In this document: piece after piece, positions 13,168 through 25,330 of the stretch
Layout of the letters: each line of letters opens with the position of its first letter
How positions within the stretch are numbered: position 1 is the first letter of the stretch
Assembly: GCA_022579005.1 (NCBI GenBank)
Contig: MU401592.1
Span: 1-64,000 of the forward strand
Length of the DNA stretch: 64,000 nt
Direction: 5' to 3'
DNA from: Poronia punctata
Taxonomy: Eukaryota; Ascomycota; Sordariomycetes; Xylariales; Xylariaceae
Program-made: the position numbers and the translations under genes
Notes under the pieces: model-generated
What the model was told of the DNA's origin: nothing
Database searches by the model: none
Seen by the model: only the letters and a program-made list of their open reading frames with translations

Positions 13168-13184
13168 AAAAAAAAAAAAAAAAA
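13168..13184 (+). repeat. A17 run at the composition boundary
   Basis: Seventeen A residues separate the AT-rich block from sequence of normal composition. It could be an ordinary homopolymer or the tail of a retroposed insertion; no target duplication is visible to decide. Confidence 0.8.
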
Positions 13185-13655
13185 TGCGGAGAATTGGGGT
13201 AATGGCAGATAATGGCTCAATGGCCCTCCATACACGTCAGCCACTCACTCTACGAGTAGTTAGGTCAGGCACAAGGCCAGCCACAAATTCATCCCACCTT
13301 GCCATTTCATTACAAGGTCCTATCGATAAGCCTTTCCTGGTGATGCAACTCCGATCCCACCTTGCTCTTCCACCATCTATGACTCCCTACAGGCCGCAAA
13401 CCAAGGCGATACTGAGGTATGTTGACCTGAAAGAAAGCTTTTACCCTTGATTGTACTCGTGCGTGCTTGTTTTGCCCAATATCTTGCCATTTTCCTCGAG
13501 CTTTTGAGATTCTGCACAGTTTCTACCCCGCGTGGAGCTAACTTGACTCATTAGGTATACAGACGACCGGAGAGGATCTTAGAAGCGTCAATTCGGGGTG
13601 CTTTCGACAATCGTCTCTCAAAAGGGCCGAGGCGGGAGTGAATTACTTGGACGAA
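13185..13655. other. Upstream region of eIF2B gamma
   Basis: This is normal-composition sequence between the AT-rich block and the first gene. An 88-codon open frame starting in the A-run (13184-13450) has no recognisable domain and is probably chance. The stretch must hold the promoter and leader of the eIF2B gamma gene, because no other gene lies between them. Confidence 0.5.
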
Positions 13656-15428
13656 ATGCCTCACGCCATCTCCATGCCGGCCACGGGTCTACAGGCCCTC
13701 ATATTATGTGGGCCTGGCTCTTCATTCCCAACTTTCACAACAAACCCAGATGAAAATCCAAAGGCTCTATTGCCCATCGCCAACCGGCCAATGGTGTGGT
13801 ACCCCATTGACTTTTGTTACAGAAGTGGAATCACGAGTTTGTGTGTCCTGTTCTCAGCTGCCTCCCCTCGGCACTAACATAGAGACGCAGATATCACTTT
13901 GATATGCCCTCCATCCGCTGCAGGGGTTATGACCACGGCGCTGAACACAAATCCTGTGCTCACCAGCCTGCCTCATCCCAGACCTGACTTGGTATCGCCG
14001 CAAGGCTTGGATTATAATACAGGCACTGCCGAGATACTTCGGCTCCCTGAGATAAGAGACATTGTGAAATCCGATCTTTTGGTGTTGCCGTGCGATCTTG
14101 TCTGCGAACTAGGAGGTGACAAGTTACTACAAGCATGGATGGTCAAGGCAGCGAGTTTATCGGATTTGCTAGGTACCGAGTCGACTTCTTGTTCAAGTGG
14201 TGGGCTGGGGGTATGGTACGAGACGAAAACTGCGAATGCCGTCAAAGGCGAGGAAACCGATTTCATCACGACCACCCCAATACCTAAACAGATCTCGTCG
14301 CCCCATAACCCAGTACTTCAAAGACTATCATACTTGGCATTGTCTATGCCCACGGATTCGCTTAATGATCTTGTCGAAGAAAAGAAAGCTCTTCCCTCTC
14401 GACGTAGTCTGCAACGCAAATATCCCAAGTCTAGGTCCCTGACCACCCACAGAGATGCACACATTTATTTCCTACCGAAGTGGGTAATGGACTTTGCGCA
14501 GGAGAACGAGAAGCTCGAGACTATAGGAGAAGATATTGTCGGTTGGTGGGCAAAAGCTACATGGCAGGCAGGCCTGGCTCAAAAGCTTGGTTTGACCAAG
14601 GTGCTACAGGGACACTCATCGGTCTCGGATTCCACCGACTCTACGCGCGACGACAGCCCTTCTCGCGGCGAACATGGGCAGTCTCAACACAGTAATAACT
14701 CTCCTCCTGCGGACCCCGAGGATGTTGACGATCCATTGTCGGCGAAATCATCCCCACCTTCGGTCCCGCCGTTCCTAGCTTATATACACCCTCCTGAACC
14801 TGACGCGCCAATCATCCGCCGTGTCGATACGTCCCAGCTACTTCTATCTGTGTCTCTCCGATTAGCCAAGCTGCCTTCCATTGAAGAGACGGGACCAGAA
14901 GCCGCTTCCCCTTTTGCGCATCCGAAAAAGGTTGCGTACCCGGATGGTGTCAAGCCTAGGACTACGATCACGAGACCGGACTGCATCATTGCAAGTAACG
15001 TCATAGTAGAAGAGAAAACGTCAATCAAGGAGTGCGTCGTAGGAGCCAATTGCCAAATCCAAGAGGGTGCCAAACTCTTCCAGTGCCTGCTCATGGACGA
15101 TGTCGTAGTCGGTAAGGGCTGCAAGTTGACCCGCTGCATCCTTGGGAAGAGGAGCGACATTGGTGAAGGATCGATTTTGACCGACTGCGAAGTACAAGAA
15201 AATCTCTTGGTTGAGCCACGAAGTAAGTCGTCCGCACGTTAAATATTGGGGGCCTGCCCTTCAGCCTCTTAAGACTTGAATCCTGTATAGCTAACTACTT
15301 TCTCAGCCGAGGATAAGGACAACAAACTTATGAGCTCTTCGGGCCTCGAAGCGAGCGAACAAGATATGCAGGATGCCCTTGAATTCGAGGGTGATGAAGC
15401 AGATAGCGAGGCTCTTTCGATGGAGTGA
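13656..15428 (+). CDS. GCD1: Translation initiation factor eIF2B, gamma subunit
   Basis: This is the gamma subunit of the guanine-nucleotide exchange factor that recharges eIF2 with GTP in the cytosol; with epsilon it forms the catalytic half of the decamer. Three exons (13656-13836, 13891-15222, 15307-15428) give 544 residues. The first intron is 54 bp with branch site GCACTAAC; the second is 84 bp. The N-terminus is the nucleotidyltransferase-like fold: ALILCGPGSSFPTFT, then NPKALLPIANRPMVWYPIDF, then, after the first intron, NTGTAEILRLPE and VLPCDLVCELGG. From about residue 417 come left-handed beta-helix hexapeptides (IIASNVIVEEKT, CVVGANCQIQEGAKL). The tail is acidic and ends SEALSME. 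I start at the ATG at 13656 because it directly precedes the conserved fold; an in-frame GTG at 13638 is unlikely to be used. The middle (residues about 225-390) is a low-complexity Ser/Pro-rich insertion, common in fungal orthologues. Length and order match the family. Confidence 0.95.
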
Positions 15429-18400
15429 TCGGTTTACTACATTTTACCTTTAGGCGGAGGTCTTGGGGGTTTACCGTCCTCTCCCGCTTTCAAGATCTAT
15501 CACACATGGCCGGTGTTTCTGTTTGGCTCCACTGAATCCGATGGAGCTCTTTTCTTTTTCCACGGGGTTAAAGGAAGTTAACATCATCGACTGATGATGA
15601 TGGAACTGCCAGTATCCTTTCAGACATCAGTATCAAGACTCATAGGTATATACGGGCTTGGCCTCGTGCATGTTACAAAGTTGGCAACAAAACCATGTCC
15701 TCCAACTTGGTGATTGAGCCACGATCGATTGAGCCAACTCTCTGCGCGTCGTGCGTATATGTTCCGCTAGATAGATACCTACCATATGGCGAAGTCGTTT
15801 TAGGCCTACCTGCGAAAACCTAGACGGCAATGAAAACCAAGCGAACAGAACAAGTTAGAAGCCTTACCTGTTAGGGGCTTCGACGAGTCACGAGCAGATG
15901 AGGAGTAAAAAAAGATTAGCTACACGCATTTTCCGTCTATCGTACAGTTCCGTACCTATTCGCATGACCCTTTATACCAAGTTGATTCACTTACTAAGAG
16001 CCGCATTTGCGCTTCTCCCAACATTCATACTCTCCCCCCCTGATACTTAACCTACCTATATCTAAGGCTACATACCAACGAAGGATCCTACTAACAGACC
16101 TGTCGACAAAAGTCCTGGCTAACAAGGTAGGTAGCATTCGCTTAATGGCGACAACACCTTCCTCTCCCTCCTACGTCCCGACACATAAGCCCCATCACTC
16201 ATTTACTCGAGTCCGTGTACCATCATTAGTTTTTTTAAAAAAAAAAAAACCAAGATAATCCGAGATTCTGGTTATCTAAGGTACTTAGGCTGTGCTTGGA
16301 CGTAGGGTGATTGATCGTAGCGTAGTTAATTTCCCAATCTTTCGGTTTAAATTAGCTGTCAGTAGTCGGAATACAAAAATAACATGCATTGCATCACTTA
16401 GGATGGACAAGCGTCTAAGGTCAGAGAGTTACCCAAGTCACAATTGGCCGAGGTCGTCATACCATGTGGGAAAGGCAAGGGATCTTTGCAATGAATGGAT
16501 GATGAGGACGTACGTACGTACGTACGTACGACTGACAAAGGTGACGTTGTTAAGTAAAAATGAGTACTTTTTGTTTTGTTATATTCCCGACTCCAAGACC
16601 TGCATCTTTCGAAAATGGTACCTACCGTCTGTGCCTAATATACCTAACCGGTTACTCATACATATAATACCAAAGCACGGTCGAATGAAATCAGGCAGTT
16701 CTGGTCCTATCTTAAAGGGGGGGGGGACGATAGAGGATGTGATTAGAGATGGTAGAGATAAGGCGGAAGGAAGGGTTCGGCGATTATGTTACATTTTAGG
16801 GCTGATACTACTCAACCTACCATATCAACCTCAACCTCCTTACTTTTATCGGTAAGTGTTTATGGGGGTATAGTACTGTCAATTTTTAGATTAACAGTAA
16901 AAGGAAAATACTGTATGGATTGCGTAACCGAGTCTCTCTCCAGATTGGTTGTTTTCGTGCTTTTGCCGTAAGGGGGAGGGGAAGGAAGATGATGGCGGGT
17001 AGGTAGCCATTGTGATTTTCAAGGCTGCATGATAGCCTTTCTTTCGGATTTTCTTTTCTTAAGGTCCACTTATGGCGGTCGAACTTTGCTCCTCTTACTC
17101 CGAGGAAAGGCAGATACCGATTTTGAACTGGTCAACCACCGAGGTCGGTCCGTTGACATTCTGCCATGCTGGTTTACAAGATATCAACAAACTACTACAC
17201 TGTAAAGAGAGCCATTATATTTCCTTCTATACGTCGTCATCTCTTTGGTACGTTGTAATTCATTAACTAGAAGCCTAATGTATACGTTAACGGTCCCCCT
17301 TTTATTTCTGCACAAGTGATGTGTCACAGCACGTCGCAAATTCCATCCCTTGATTCTTGCCACCTCGGCAGTACGGGATTTCCACTATAGCTAGTCCTAC
17401 GGCTAGAAGCTCTGTCCTCTGCGGCTCTGTATTCCAAAACCTTTTGTATGCCTAGCAGACTGTTCTGGGCTTACGTTAGGTGTAAGACTTGTTAAGCGCA
17501 GCACATTTGCAAGACGTGTTGGCAACTTCTTAAGCCTATCAAGTCTCAACAAATAGACGATCACATTAGTAATACTAGCCCACCGGATTAACCTGCCACA
17601 ACCCTTCCCCTGTGTCTTCTCTAGACCTTCGAGTATTAATACTACTTACCAGGAACGTTGTGGCAGGTATAAGGGGCCGGAATAAGCCTACACATCATGG
17701 TCAGTCTCAGGGTGCCATTGGTAACCGATAATTGACGTGAAGTGGAAACTGATATAAGTGTTTAGAGGAGACAGAGTCATACCGATAGCCCCTATAGCTC
17801 TTTGAACCCTAGAGCGAATCGTTCATATGGCCCTTCCCCTTGACCTCGCCGTCGCTTCCGGCTCACTGCTATTGCATAGGTCACGCTCCACGAGCTGGCT
17901 AGTCGGACCTTCCTTACCGGTTCTAGATCTGCCATGAGCCGTCCGAATACTAAACCGTAAGATATATGGCGTGTGGATATCTTGTCTCCGCGACCAGAGA
18001 ACGGACCTTTTCAACAGGCGGATACCAACCGCCAAAACATGCGATTTGACCACAATCACCCTATACGTGTGACCTCACCGAAGAGGAAGACGAACCCCAA
18101 CCAGAACTACCTCGCTAATAAACCATTTCATGTGACGATACAGTCAAGTGTGTGGTGCTGAAGTTTACACCATGCCGAGGCCGCAAAACTTCTTTTGCGT
18201 AAAGAGGCGTGGCTACCATCGCGGAGGACATGCCATGCGGGCACCCCCTGTGTCTCATCAAACAACTGAAAGCCAGCCTATAGTAATTTGTAAGGCGGAT
18301 GACGAGGTGATCTGGACCTCTTACTGAGAGGTCAAGTGTGCCGGAATACCCAGTGTACGCGTGAGACCCTCAACAAATAACGGATCGTAGTCACCTGGAG

Positions 18401-21400
18401 AAGCAGTAGGCAGCCTTCTAGTTTGTGACTCTCAGGTATGCCAACGACGGTCGTGCGGGTCATGAAACGCAATGCCGGCGTGACAAGGCAGTTTTCCGAG
18501 TCTGGGAGGACAATTGTCTGATGAGAGGCCGGATAAAATGCCAGGGTTCAGCCTTGTATTGAGTAGGTAGACTGGGCCCACGAGGAAAGAGCAACCATTG
18601 GTCTTTCCATAGCCGCGCACGGGGCGGGGAAACTGCATATTCTTGGTCTTAGGGTATAAGGTGGCAAACCCGAGAACATAAAATTTCAATCCGTCCCAAG
18701 AGTGAGCTGCAAATTCGCGTCATGATTGATTGCTTGTGCGACACCTTTCAGGGGCACGGCACTAGTGGGGATTATTTCAAGGGACAAGAGGAATAATAGA
18801 CATTTCCATATCAATAGCAAGGGGATGTCGTAGATGGTCTGCATTGATGCTGGCGATAGTTAACGATGGGACGAGGACGCAAAAGCACATGCGTCGTGTC
18901 TGACTGCGGATATCGTAGACTCGTAGAGAGCGAGTTCAGTTTAAGCCAGGTATGGCATTATACAATCCCATCCGAACCCTGTGGCTAGACTATCTTGGTC
19001 AGGGGCGAGGAGACATAGTGGGCTCAGACATTGTTGAGCACTTAAAGACCTGAGACAGGATGAATTGCCATGATTCAGCACTAATGGCCAGCCAAATTGA
19101 CAATGGAATTTTCAACTTCGGGCCGGCAGAATTTGCGGTTGAAAACCTTCCCACAAAAAGAGGTCGCCTAGCGAAGCTTTCACACCAGTCTGCCTGCCGT
19201 CACGCCCTGGCCTCATGTAGTAATTACTAGGTTAATACGCATAGGATTCTCCCACATGCGTGCAATGTTCGTCACGTGAAGTCCAAGTTTAGACGATTCG
19301 GCAGGTTCGGAGGGAAAGTGCCTCCATGTATCTAACCAACTCATATAAAATACATACAAATCTAGCCAAATTTAACCCCATCTAGTAGACTGTTGGAACT
19401 TCTATGCAGTCAAGATTAGTCCCACGCACATTACAACATTTTACCTAACTGAATCACATCTACTGAGGAAACCGTTACCATCTGTCCCAACCCCGTTTTA
19501 AGTATGTAAGTATCCATCTGTTGTGTCCAAAAGAAGAAAACCAGCATCGTAATCTGAACCTCCTCTACGTGTACTTGTAGGCACCTTCGTCCAGGTATTA
19601 CATACTACCTTCATACCGCAGTTGAGCTACTCAAACCTGGGTATATACATGCGACGTGTACGAGTAGTCTAGACGTACATACGTCCGGTCGTTGTTGCGT
19701 ACGATTTACAAATAAAAAATGCTGTGTACTACTATACGTTTGTTATTATTTACTTGCCCGACGATTGTTCGGGTTGAGTACCCCTCTTACGCCTTTTACG
19801 CCATCATGCCGGAATCTATACATTAACTAGTATGTCCTACCTAATAATAAGTCATCAAGGTATGTACCGTACTGGCGGGAATTGGCGGTGCGGCGCAAAG
19901 TGTACCTACCCACTTGCAGCTCCGAACATGATGGCACTGACTTTTGTGGGCAACTGTTCGTATATAGATGGATATGAACATTGTACTGTCGCTTTTAGGG
20001 ACTTGAGAAACTTACTTCAGTCCCGACTGCAGTCTCTTTCACTATAACACATAGGCTGTCCCATCTCTTCAATATTGTGGCATATGATCCGGACAAACTG
20101 CGAAACTTTGTGCTAAATGTGCGCTCAAATGCGAGGTGGCTGGTGTATCGGTATCACTTTTGAGTACCATTTTCAGGGTAGCATCTGTAATAACGGTGCT
20201 GTACACTTATTGTCTGAGTCAACTCGAAGCCTCTTAAGATACTTCTTGTATGTACTCGTTGGGCACCCCTCAGCAAAACCCCATATGATACCTACCTCAC
20301 CTTACTTCTAGCGCGTATCGGCCTATCAGCCTATCAGCCTATCAGAACGATTGTCAAACATGATCTGCAGAGTTGCATGGATCGCATTTTGTACAGCAGC
20401 CTACTTGTAAGTTAGTGTAGTATCCCTGTAAGCCACATAACCCGTTGATTGTAGAGTGGCCAGGCGGGCAGGCCACGGCGGTCTACAAACAGGTCAACCG
20501 TTAGACTAGGTTACATTACTAACAGGTTGTACGCAGGAGGCGCACAGTGATATGCATACAATCAAGGTGACGAAATTAGGTAAGTCAAGCTCGAGGCCGG
20601 GAGCAACGCCAATCCCCAGTCCGGCACCACAGCACGGACCACAAACGCCATCTTGCTCTATATGCCTTCTGAAAGCTGCCAACAACACATTGCTACATCA
20701 GCCTTGTGGCCCGTATCGCAGGTTTCTGTGTTTGTAACGGGGGATGACGAGTTTTAGAGCAGTACTTGATCGGTAGTTTTTCACAAGTTACTAGGTACCT
20801 ACTCACCCAGTTTCCCAAGCCAAAATAGACACCACCTCTCCATATACTTCTAAGATCCGAGAGGGGTTTGGCTAGGAACGATGGTAGGCTTGCGGCGCTG
20901 CGTCAAAATTCAGGGGAAGGCCCTTCTACACATATGTCTCTAGACTGGATTTGGTATTAGCTATACCGACAGGCACCATCTACCTAAGTCTAGCCAAAAA
21001 TAATCAAATTGCGAAGATATCATGTCCAAGTATACACATACATGATACAAATGCAGGAGGCCCCTGGAGAGAGAGCAGTAGCCACTCACATTTACCTACC
21101 TACAGGGCAGTGGAAAGTGCAATCTGCCAGTTTGCTGTTCCCTATTCTTAGTAGGGAAGGAATACATTACGTTTTGATCGCCTTGGGGGGATCTCAATGT
21201 CTCAGGACTAATACTAGACACAACCCCACCTAGTACATTGTTCTTCATCTATATTGAATTCTTTCTAAGCCTTTTCAGTGAATCGGTCCGGGTTGGTCGC
21301 TGACTGCTCTTCAAGACGTCGCTTTGGATTGGACGTCAACGAGTAGTGGATATACCGACGGACATACACGGAAACTCGGGCCCGTAGGAAGACAATGTGA

Positions 21401-22758
21401 ATGAGAATACCCATAGCGAATGACTGGCAAGAAATGGCTCCAAGTTGTGGCATGGTAGCGAAGCACGATGCATCCATCCATGATCCGGCTTCATCGACTC
21501 TACCGGCGGGTGTGGTTTATGCCCTCTGATAGGTAGGTACAGGTCGAGGCTTCTTTCTCCAAGATGCAGCCCATGTCGATCTAAGGTGGCTTCTAACCTA
21601 GTCTGACGATGTCTCACAATTGCGATGAACACAACGCGGGGCAGGTTTCCGTCTATACGTATCCATTCCTAAATCTTTTGCCCCTGTCCCTTAAGAGTGG
21701 CCGGGTGATCTAGCGAGTAATTGAGTAAGAGACGAACCTAGGCTGCTGTCCCTTGTCTCACAATCCCAGATAGGTGCACGCCACGAGGAAAAGCACAAAA
21801 GCCACGTCCTTGACGGGATCGCTTTCCATGGCGGCGTCCGGCCTACTTTGACCCACGGCAGTCAGCAGCAATCCGTAGGTCCACAAGTCCACAAGTCCAC
21901 AAGTCCACAGGTTCAACGTGGAAGAACCAATCCGAAGCACTTGTTGTGTCATGATTAGGAGATGTTTGCTCATCTGCGCGGCTGGCCTCTGTTTGGCTAC
22001 AGTCGTACGCCAGCCTGGTAGCTTCTAAAATTACACCCCAGCCGGCAACAGGTTAACAAGGTACAAACATCCAAATTGCGGCTTGCGGGTCATCCAGCTT
22101 GGGCTGTTGGTGCTAGGTGCGGTCGTGGTCACTGGTGTACTCTTTTGGTTGCATGGGTCTGGCGTAAGATCCAGAGAGCCGGGATCGGTTCTGTACTGTC
22201 CACACCCCACGCATCGATGGCCCAACTGGTCTCGTTAGAGACAGTGATTTGCAAAAACGTAGGGTGTAGGAAGTCTTCGAGGTCGGAAGTCGTGGCTTGG
22301 AGACATGTGCCCGCATAGTCTTTTCTATTAAAGGAGATCTGCCCCCCCTAGCTCCACGCATCCTCAACCTGCATTCCTCAACTCGACTCAAACTCACTCG
22401 GACCGAAGACACATAGTAGCCGTATCGACATCAAACTTGTTCCAAGTCGTTCAAGTTTGTCCCAAGTTGTACCGAGCTGTCCCGGCTACCACTCTATCAC
22501 TAGTCCAAAGGGATACCAATCGATCACTTCTGTTACCCTTTACACTTATCCTGCCCTTGGGTATATCTATTGCATCCCTCCCCTCATTCTTGGGGGCTTT
22601 TCATACTTTGAAAATCATCGTCATACCATTACTCCCTCAACATTATCTACCGGCTTCATCTTGGTATCACCAGGCCCTGCGTAACCTCAGCCCTTGGATC
22701 CATACTGCTTGCCCTTGAAACCAATTTAACCCTTTCCAAGTCCTCGGACAATATTACA
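15429..22758. other. Gene-free stretch, 7.3 kb
   Basis: I find no open frame with a recognisable domain and no exon chain with consistent splice sites. Visible items are a (ACGT)n microsatellite at 16508-16530, an A12 run near 16240, a perfect 12-bp inverted repeat at 17591-17602/17657-17668, three copies of GCCTATCA near 20322-20345, and four copies of an 8-bp unit GTCCACAA near 21881-21912. The 187-codon open frame at 16292-16855 begins at a GTG and runs through the microsatellite, so I do not call it. The last few hundred bases are CT-rich and probably hold the promoter and leader of the zinc-finger gene. Confidence 0.5.
17591..17668. repeat. Perfect 12-bp inverted repeat
   Basis: ACCTGCCACAAC (17591-17602) is the exact reverse complement of GTTGTGGCAGGT (17657-17668), separated by 54 bases. 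It could form a hairpin in RNA or DNA or be the ends of a very small inverted-repeat element, but no target duplication is visible at its edges. Confidence 0.6.
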
Positions 22759-24050
22759 ATGGACCACCTGCACAATATCTTCGCAGGAAATGATGATGAC
22801 TCTCATTATGAATCCCAGCCCTCGCCTTCTTTTGGTAGCCAGTCGCCGGAATCCACCTTGCTAGACCCTGCTACCCCCATTTCGCGACGCACGTCCTCGA
22901 CTGTGTTCGATTACGAGAAGTACAACGCCGTTGTTGATGGAACAACGAAATTAGCCTTCGGGTTGAACACACCAACTTCGGAGTGCGGTAACCCTCGTCA
23001 AGTCCAACACTCTTTCTCCGGGGCACATAGTTACCCCCCGTTCAAATGTGCCCTCTTCAGTTCCCCATACGACTATGCAAAGTTCAAGAAAGAATCACCT
23101 AAAGTTAAGCGTGAACCAAGCTCACCATGCTATGAGGACGAAGGGAAATCGTCGACAGCAGAAGGCTTCCCAGGGGCCATTATTCCGAACGGTGCCATGT
23201 GCTCGCCGTACGGAAGCTTTCAGCACGCCGAGCCCTCAGCTTCGATTCCGCTCCTACGCGAAACCCCTGGCGGCGTCTCTGACGAATTCGTCTACTCGCA
23301 CCAGAATCTCTCCGACATCGTGCTGACCAACCCGTCATACTCATTCTCGGACGGACCATTGTCTTACGACTTTGACCCTACTGGTATGTACTTGGGAGCG
23401 AATACACACACGTTTCCGACCCACATGGACCTGGAACCGGCTTGTCCCCCTCCGCCTCCCCCCTACCACGATGAGGATGGAAGATTGGGAGAAGGCTTTT
23501 TGGAGAAATTGTCCTGTTTTCCTCGTCGCCGAGCGCAAGAGCATAAGAAGCGAGCGCCGCAGCAGATCATCAGCGTTGGCAGCCGCTCAGGGGTTGATGT
23601 AAAGGTTCCCGTTTTAGGCAAGGGGAAGTATAAGTGCCTACATGACGACTGCGAGGGCAAGAAGTTTTTCAAAAGACCAGAACATTTGAAGAGACACGTA
23701 ACTTCGTAAGTTCTTCCTCACTCTTTCTGTTCTCTCGTCATGGCGACAACACAAACGTCCCCTTCTTGGACTGAAATACTAACGGCGTTTTCCCTTGGCT
23801 CAGGATACATTGTAACATAGACCCGGCTGCTTGCAAGTTCTGCCCGAAGAGTTTCAACCGCCCAGACAATTGGCTCGCACATCTTAAACTTCATATCCCG
23901 GGGCACGGAGGGCAAAATCCCAACAAGAAAAGGACGATCCAATATGCGGAAGCGAAGCCGTATTACGAGGCCCAGATGGCCATCCACAAGTCCCGAAGAG
24001 GGCACAAGGGTCGGAACACGCAGAAGAAGAAGCAGTGGCGTAAGTCATAA
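22759..24050 (+). CDS. C2H2 zinc-finger transcription factor (BrlA-like?)
   Basis: This is a probable nuclear DNA-binding regulator of 397 residues from two exons (22759-23705, 23804-24050); the 98-bp intron has a TACTAAC branch site and cuts the first zinc finger just before its last histidine. Residues 1-290 are Ser/Pro-rich and disordered-looking, with a proline run (PPPPPP) and a basic patch (RRRAQEHKKR) that may be a nuclear signal. Two C-terminal fingers follow: C-X4-C-X14-H-X4-H (KCLHDDC..EHLKRHVTSIH) and C-X2-C-X12-H-X3-H (CKFCPKSFNRPDNWLAHLKLH). The first has a loop two residues longer than usual. The FKRPEHLKRH and RPDNW words and a basic tail after the fingers recall the BrlA group that controls conidiation, but the N-terminus does not decide it. 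A consensus-like GTAAGTC overlaps the last codons, so an alternative C-terminus is possible. Confidence 0.85.
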
Positions 24051-25299
24051 ATAAAAGGGTGGAGGATGTTCTACTCCGCCGGGAGTTTCATCCAACTGCC
24101 TTTTTGAGAGGGAAGAGAAAAATTCGAAAGTCGGGTTCATGTCTGATCGTTGTGTTCAGGTCTCTCTATTCGCCTCCCGTCACCCACTCGCTACTTTTAT
24201 ATAGTACTGGGTTTACTTCTCTTTTTCGTGCTTTTGCGCTTTTCAGTTTGGTCTCTGGCGTCTGATCTCTGATTTTGGACTTGGACTTGGATTGTTGGAT
24301 TTATTTCTCCATGTTTCTCCTATTTCTCATGTTTCGAGTGTTCCCTATGCAGCTCCCACTACCATTCAACCTTTTTCCGTGTTTGGTTAACTACCCGCTT
24401 AGATAGCAGGCGGGATGCTCAAGTGTCCATTTCGAGTGATTTCTCGGTGACTTCGCACCTTTTAGGCTGGAACTGGAACGGTGTGGTGAGAACGGTTGAC
24501 TAGGCGTCTGGTAGGAAAATACAACTATGCAAGTCCTTCTGAGTTATCACTTTATTATAAGGCTTTTCCCCTTTTACTATAATTGTTTTTACTCTTGCGT
24601 TGAAATTTCAGTTATTGCGCATGGGGAATGTTCGTGCCGGTGAATAAATTTCCTCATATTCCCATGTTTACACCTACTTGAATCTGTACCGAAGAGATGT
24701 TTGCACCTAGCGTAGCCTCTGCAAGAAGAGTTCTTCAAGTATAATGTTATAGCCCCAGATCATATGAATTTCCAGCCGTACAGTAAGAGCGTGTTGGGGC
24801 CATGCCCATTTGGCAAAACAATAACATAAAGACAAAGAGATATGTACGGCTTCCAGTACCAGTTTTATATGTCCATTTTTCTATACCTAGACGAACAGAC
24901 GAAGAGTTCCCAGATGGGATGTATTCTGGTTACTTTACCAACTGCTTTCAGCAAAGAGGATTTCCACAAACTAGAGCTGAGATTTGTCCATGTACAGAAA
25001 ATGGTGGGTGGTAGTTTGAAACGAAATTTGTTTCTATGTTTTATTAGCTTACCATGATCGTGGGCCAGGTGGTTAGGTTGTTTGTTTGTTTTTTTGCGAG
25101 ATACTAGCGGATTTAAAACCCCCCCTTTCCCCTCTTTTGTTTTTGAGAGACTAATACGGAGGTCATTCCTGAGTGGTTATCTGTGTACTGACGTTGCAGG
25201 ATGTGTTGGATAAAGGGGATGAGGCTGCTGTATACTTACCTAGGTAGGTACTTTACTAGGATTGGGTTGTTTTTGGTGACTATGTACCTCTTCATACAG

Positions 25300-25330
<31 letters not shown>

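Larger units (their letters stand above)
1..13183. repeat. AT-rich, RIP-like repeat block
   Basis: The whole stretch is extremely AT-rich, made mostly of TA, AA, TT, AGC and GCT words, and contains no credible gene: stop codons (TAA, TAG) are dense in all frames, and the one listed-length ORF (7858-8073, minus) is only a translated minisatellite. Several tandem arrays with different unit lengths follow one another and are annotated separately. The composition fits heterochromatin mutated by repeat-induced point mutation (RIP), as in the AT-rich blocks of many ascomycetes, and could be pericentromeric, subtelomeric or simply a dead transposon nest. I saw no TTAGGG telomere array and no recognisable transposase or reverse transcriptase. 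The block ends sharply at an A17 run (13168-13184). Confidence 0.9.

Noticed and set aside
1..13183. CRISPR-like or prokaryotic repeat array
   Set aside because: Units are contiguous without unique spacers, and all neighbouring genes have spliceosomal introns, so the DNA is eukaryotic satellite.
13184..13450. 88-codon open frame starting in the A17 run
   Set aside because: No domain, its ATG borrows the last A of the homopolymer, and it lies where the eIF2B gamma promoter should be.
16292..16855. 187-codon open frame
   Set aside because: It starts at a GTG, runs through the (ACGT)n microsatellite and shows no domain or coding-like composition.
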